A DNA stretch of 64,000 bases, taken from the NCBI GenBank assembly GCA_903882745.1, contig CAIRYG010000014.1:62001-126000 (forward strand), in the 5' to 3' direction. Shown in pieces: positions 61,403 to 64,000 of this stretch. The notes under the pieces are model-generated. The model was not told where the DNA came from, did no database searches, and saw only the letters and a list, made by a program, of their open reading frames with translations. Source of the DNA: an uncultured Gemmatimonadota bacterium. Its GTDB lineage: Bacteria > Gemmatimonadota > Gemmatimonadetes > Gemmatimonadales > Gemmatimonadaceae. Every line of letters begins with the position of its first letter. Within the stretch, counting starts at the first letter, position 1. The position numbers and the translations under genes were made by a program.

Positions 61403-61804
61403 TCACTCCCGGTAGGTGACCCCAGCGTTCCCCGTTTCCCGGATTTCCACCAGGGCCAGGCCCGGGAGGGCCGGCCTGAGGGCCCGCCATATCCACTGGG
61501 CCAGCCGCTCGCTGGTCGGGTTTTCGAGCCCCGGAACCCCATTCAAATAATGGTGGTCGAGCTGCTCATGGAGCGGCCCCCAGGCTCGGTGGAGATCTGC
61601 GAAGTCCACCACGAAGCCGGTGGTGGGGTCAATCGGCCCCCGGACCGTGAGGCGCACGAGAAAGGTGTGCCCGTGGAGCCGGGCGCAGGAGTGCTCTGGG
61701 GGGACGCCGGTGAGTTGCCGCGAGGCGGCCACCGTGAACTCGACGGAGGCGTCGCACGTATACGCGGGGGTGGGCGACGACGTGGGGGGGTGGCGCTCAC
61801 TCAT
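61403..61804 (-). CDS. queD: 6-carboxytetrahydropterin synthase QueD
   Basis: The protein has 133 residues. It is the second step of preQ0 synthesis: 7,8-dihydroneopterin triphosphate to 6-carboxytetrahydropterin. Zinc-site and catalytic residues: VAASRQL (first His is absent or shifted in this stretch), EHSCARLHGHTF (active Cys and two zinc His), FVVDFADL and LDHHYLN (catalytic Asp-His), and IRETGNAGVTYRE at the end. The first zinc-ligand His, usually in the FxAAH motif, reads AASRQL here, which is odd and should be checked. It overlaps queE by 4 bases. Confidence 0.88.
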   Translation of the reverse strand: MSERHPPTSSPTPAYTCDASVEFTVAASRQLTGVPPEHSCARLHGHTFLVRLTVRGPIDPTTGFVVDFADLHRAWGPLHEQLDHHYLNGVPGLENPTSERLAQWIWRALRPALPGLALVEIRETGNAGVTYRE

Positions 61805-62448
61805 CGGATTCCGACCGCCTTGTGGGTCTGAACGCTCAGGCGCCAGGCGGGGTGCGCCAGGCAGTAGGCGATGGCCGCTTCGGTGTTGGCGCGGGTCGTC
61901 GGCGCGTCCTTGGCGTCCATCGGCTGCAGGAAGAAATGGGTGAAATCCATCTGCTCAAAGCGCCCTGGCGCCCCGTCCGGGTGGGTCTGCGGGTAGACGA
62001 GCTTGAGCTCGTGTCCGGTGCGGAGGACCAGCTCTGAGCCCGCCTTCGGGCTCACGCAGATCCAGTCCAGTCCAAGCGGGGCCGGCTGGGTGCCGTTGGT
62101 CTCGACGGCCACGGAAAAGCCGCGGTCATGGAGCGCCTTGATGGCGGGGGCGTCGAGCTGGAGTAGGGGTTCGCCCCCGGTGCAGACCACAAAGCGCCGG
62201 CCGCCGCTCCCCTCTGGCCAACGCGCGGCGACATGATCCGCGAGTTGCGCTGGAGTCTCGAACTTCCCGCCGTCCGGGCCAACGCCGACGAAGTCGGTAT
62301 CGCAGAACTGGCACACCGCGCTCGCCCGATCAGCCTCGCGCCCGGTCCACAGGTTGCATCCGCTGAAACGGAGAAAGACCGCGGGACGCCCGGCGTGAAA
62401 GCCCTCACCCTGAAGCGTGTAGAAGCACTCCTTCACGGTGTAGGTCAC
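61801..62448 (-). CDS. queE: 7-carboxy-7-deazaguanine synthase QueE
   Basis: The protein has 215 residues with a GTG start overlapping the queC stop (GTGA). It is a radical SAM enzyme with the longer cluster motif CX14CX2C (GCN...VCQFC), as in the E. coli-type QueE rather than plain CX3CX2C. Other marks: [43 protein letters not shown] and WICVSPKAG. It rearranges 6-carboxytetrahydropterin to 7-carboxy-7-deazaguanine. Third gene of the visible operon. Confidence 0.95.
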   Translation of the reverse strand: MTYTVKECFYTLQGEGFHAGRPAVFLRFSGCNLWTGREADRASAVCQFCDTDFVGVGPDGGKFETPAQLADHVAARWPEGSGGRRFVVCTGGEPLLQLDAPAIKALHDRGFSVAVETNGTQPAPLGLDWICVSPKAGSELVLRTGHELKLVYPQTHPDGAPGRFEQMDFTHFFLQPMDAKDAPTTRANTEAAIAYCLAHPAWRLSVQTHKAVGIR

Positions 62449-63134
62449 GGACGGTACACGGCAGGATCTTCGGTGCCAGCCTGCTCAAAGCCGCGGAGTC
62501 GCAGCTGACAGGCGTCGCAGTGGCCGCAGGCCGAGCCGTCGGGGGAGGGGTCGTAGCAGCTTGAGGTGACCGAATAGTCCACGTCCATCGAGATCCCGAG
62601 CTCGATAATCTCTTTCTTGCTCAACTGCATCAGCGGGGTGCGGATGTTCATGCGCGCGGTCCCCTCGACGCCAGCGCGCGTGGCGAGGTTCGCCATGGAT
62701 TCATAGGCGCGAATGTATTCGGGACGACAGTCCGGATAGCCGCTGTAGTCGAGCGCGTTCACGCCGATAAAAATATCGGTCGCGTTCAGGACCTCAGCCC
62801 ACGCCAGGGCGAACGACAGAAAAATGGTATTCCGCGCGGGCACGTAGGTGATTGGAATGCCGTGCGTCAGATCATCGGCCGACCGGTCCTTGGGCACGTC
62901 GATGTCGCTCGTGAGCGCCGAGCCCCCGAACTGTCGCAGATCAATGTCGGCCACCACGTGGCGTGCCACGCGATACTGCTCAGCGATACGCCGCGCGCGG
63001 TCGATCTCCACGCCGTGGCGCTGCCCATACCGGAAGGTCAATGCGTTGATCTCGTAGCCTTCCTTCGTCGCGAGCGCGAGCAACGTGGTGGAGTCGAGTC
63101 CACCACTCAGCAATAAGACCGCTGGTGTTCCCAT
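62445..63134 (-). CDS. queC: 7-cyano-7-deazaguanine synthase QueC
   Basis: The protein has 229 residues. It makes preQ0 from 7-carboxy-7-deazaguanine, ATP and ammonia. Motifs: [16 protein letters not shown] (PP-loop), [33 protein letters not shown], and at the end [22 protein letters not shown], the four-Cys zinc site. It starts 3 bases after the agmatine-deiminase stop. No queF, tgt or dpd gene lies in view, so whether preQ0 goes to queuosine or to another 7-deazapurine cannot be told. Confidence 0.95.
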   Translation of the reverse strand: MGTPAVLLLSGGLDSTTLLALATKEGYEINALTFRYGQRHGVEIDRARRIAEQYRVARHVVADIDLRQFGGSALTSDIDVPKDRSADDLTHGIPITYVPARNTIFLSFALAWAEVLNATDIFIGVNALDYSGYPDCRPEYIRAYESMANLATRAGVEGTARMNIRTPLMQLSKKEIIELGISMDVDYSVTSSCYDPSPDGSACGHCDACQLRLRGFEQAGTEDPAVYRP

Positions 63135-63137
63135 GGC

Positions 63138-64000
63138 CTACGCCTCCTGCGCGGCGGGTTGCTGCTGCGAGAGACAATGCAGCGTGCCGAGTCCCCAGAC
63201 GAGATCCACGGCGTGAATCCCAATGATTGCGCGGTCTGGCATGAGGTCGGCAAGAATGTTGAGCGCCACGCGATCGTTCGCGTCGTTGAAGGTCGGCACG
63301 AGCACGACCCCGTTGGCGATGTAAAAGTTGGCATAGCTCGCCGGGAGTCGCTGCCCGTCCATCACCACCGCGCGCGGATACGGCAGCGTCACCACCCGAA
63401 TGGGTGCGCCGGTCGCATCGGTGGCGCCGTGCAAGCGATGCAGATTCTCGAGCGAGCGGCGGTGGTTCTCGTCGGTGGGGTCGGCTTCGTGAGCGAGCAC
63501 CACCACACCAGGCGCAACAAAGCGTGCGATGTCGTCCACATGACCGTGGGTGTCATCACCCACGCAGCCTTCGCCGAGCCAGATGGTTTTGGTGATGCCG
63601 AGGGTGTCGCGAAATATCTGTTCGTAATCGGCACGGCCGAGTCCCGAGTTCCGGACCTGCACGTCCGACAGCAGCCACTCTTCGGTGACGAGGAGTGTGC
63701 CGCGCCCGTCGGTGTCGATCCCGCCCCCTTCGAGCACCACACGACCGCGGCCGTCGGGGCGCTGCGGTTCATGCCGCGGCAGCGCGGACAGCTGCGCCAC
63801 GACACCGCCCACAGCGGCGTCGCGGGCATAGTTGTCGTATTTAGCCCACGCGTTGAAGCCCCAGTGCACGAGCTCCACGGCGCCGCTCGAGGTGATCACC
63901 CCCGTGGGGCCAGAATCCCGAAGCCAGACGCGGTCGGTGGGCACAACATGCAAGCGATACCCCGCCGCATCCACCTGATGCAGGGCGAGGCAGCGCTGCG
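63138..64000 (-). CDS. Agmatine deiminase family protein, N terminus cut by window edge
   Basis: The frame stays open to the right edge (about 287 residues visible of roughly 340), so the apparent GTG at 63974 is probably internal. Peptidyl-arginine/agmatine deiminase motifs: VWLRDSGPTGV, VLEGGGIDTDGRGTLL, GEGCVGDDTHGHVDDIARFV (catalytic His-Asp) and GLGTLHCLSQQQP with the catalytic Cys. It converts agmatine to N-carbamoylputrescine, a route to putrescine. No carbamoylputrescine amidase is next to it. Its stop is 3 bases from queC, so they are probably cotranscribed. Confidence 0.92.
   Translation of the reverse strand, partial: QRCLALHQVDAAGYRLHVVPTDRVWLRDSGPTGVITSSGAVELVHWGFNAWAKYDNYARDAAVGGVVAQLSALPRHEPQRPDGRGRVVLEGGGIDTDGRGTLLVTEEWLLSDVQVRNSGLGRADYEQIFRDTLGITKTIWLGEGCVGDDTHGHVDDIARFVAPGVVVLAHEADPTDENHRRSLENLHRLHGATDATGAPIRVVTLPYPRAVVMDGQRLPASYANFYIANGVVLVPTFNDANDRVALNILADLMPDRAIIGIHAVDLVWGLGTLHCLSQQQPAAQEA

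Overview
The window is a 64 kb piece of a high-GC, Gram-negative-type chromosome. It has lipoproteins with lipoboxes, a TonB-dependent receptor, outer-membrane beta-barrel candidates, a Tat substrate, a SURF1 cytochrome-oxidase assembly factor and large secreted Ig-like/RCC1 proteins of the kind common in Gemmatimonadota. Assignment to Gemmatimonadota is an inference from this gene mix and codon bias; no rRNA gene is present to prove it. The window is almost fully coding, in short operons. There is no insertion sequence, phage, CRISPR array or origin. Two tRNA genes (Ala-CGC, Gln-CTG) are present.

Region 1 (1-11217, minus strand) is the most unusual part: five consecutive genes for exported proteins. 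In transcription order they are a large Ig-domain lipoprotein ending in a cohesin-like domain, two small cohesin-like proteins (one lipidated, one secreted), a 2046-residue protein (cohesin-like + dockerin-like + Ig-like domains + three blocks of seven RCC1 blades), and a protein cut by the left edge with the same cohesin-like + dockerin-like + Ig-like start. No hydrolase is present, so this looks like a non-cellulosomal cohesin/dockerin surface assembly.

Region 2 (11462-25444) is mostly housekeeping: SURF1, an EamA-type exporter, MgtE, an HMA-like protein without its cysteines, a beta-hydroxyacid dehydrogenase paired with a cysteine-desulfurase-like enzyme, a DUF4015 protein, a lipoprotein overlapping a thioesterase gene, then a minus-strand run of class II photolyase, threonine dehydratase-like enzyme, RNase Z and FkbM methyltransferase, followed by tRNA-Ala, a DinB/YfiT protein and tRNA-Gln.

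Region 3 (25537-33074) holds a membrane sulfatase/LtaS-like enzyme and a second secreted-repeat locus. Its two proteins are built from eight and two copies of a roughly 120-residue Ig-like unit that starts SGDNQ and carries a cysteine pair, joined in one protein by minisatellite-encoded Thr/Gly linkers.

Region 4 (33161-54370) contains an SDR, an RnfD-like/ApbE/FMN-binding flavin cassette, an SGNH hydrolase and metallophosphoesterase pair, a tyrosine phenol-lyase, a DUF5916 outer-membrane protein with a CheY-like regulator, two coupled unknown exported proteins, a hybrid histidine kinase translationally coupled to a Tat-exported subunit and a GMC oxidoreductase with a cysteine cluster, an acyltransferase, an M28 peptidase and a lactate utilisation pair (lldD-lldP).

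Region 5 (54474-64000) contains a small secreted protein, an MsbA-like ABC exporter with a glycerophosphodiesterase, a TonB-dependent receptor, an NlpC/P60 peptidase and a queC-queE-queD operon preceded by an agmatine-deiminase gene that runs off the right edge. Several starts have a TANNNT element 6 nt upstream and no Shine-Dalgarno sequence, which suggests leaderless mRNAs.
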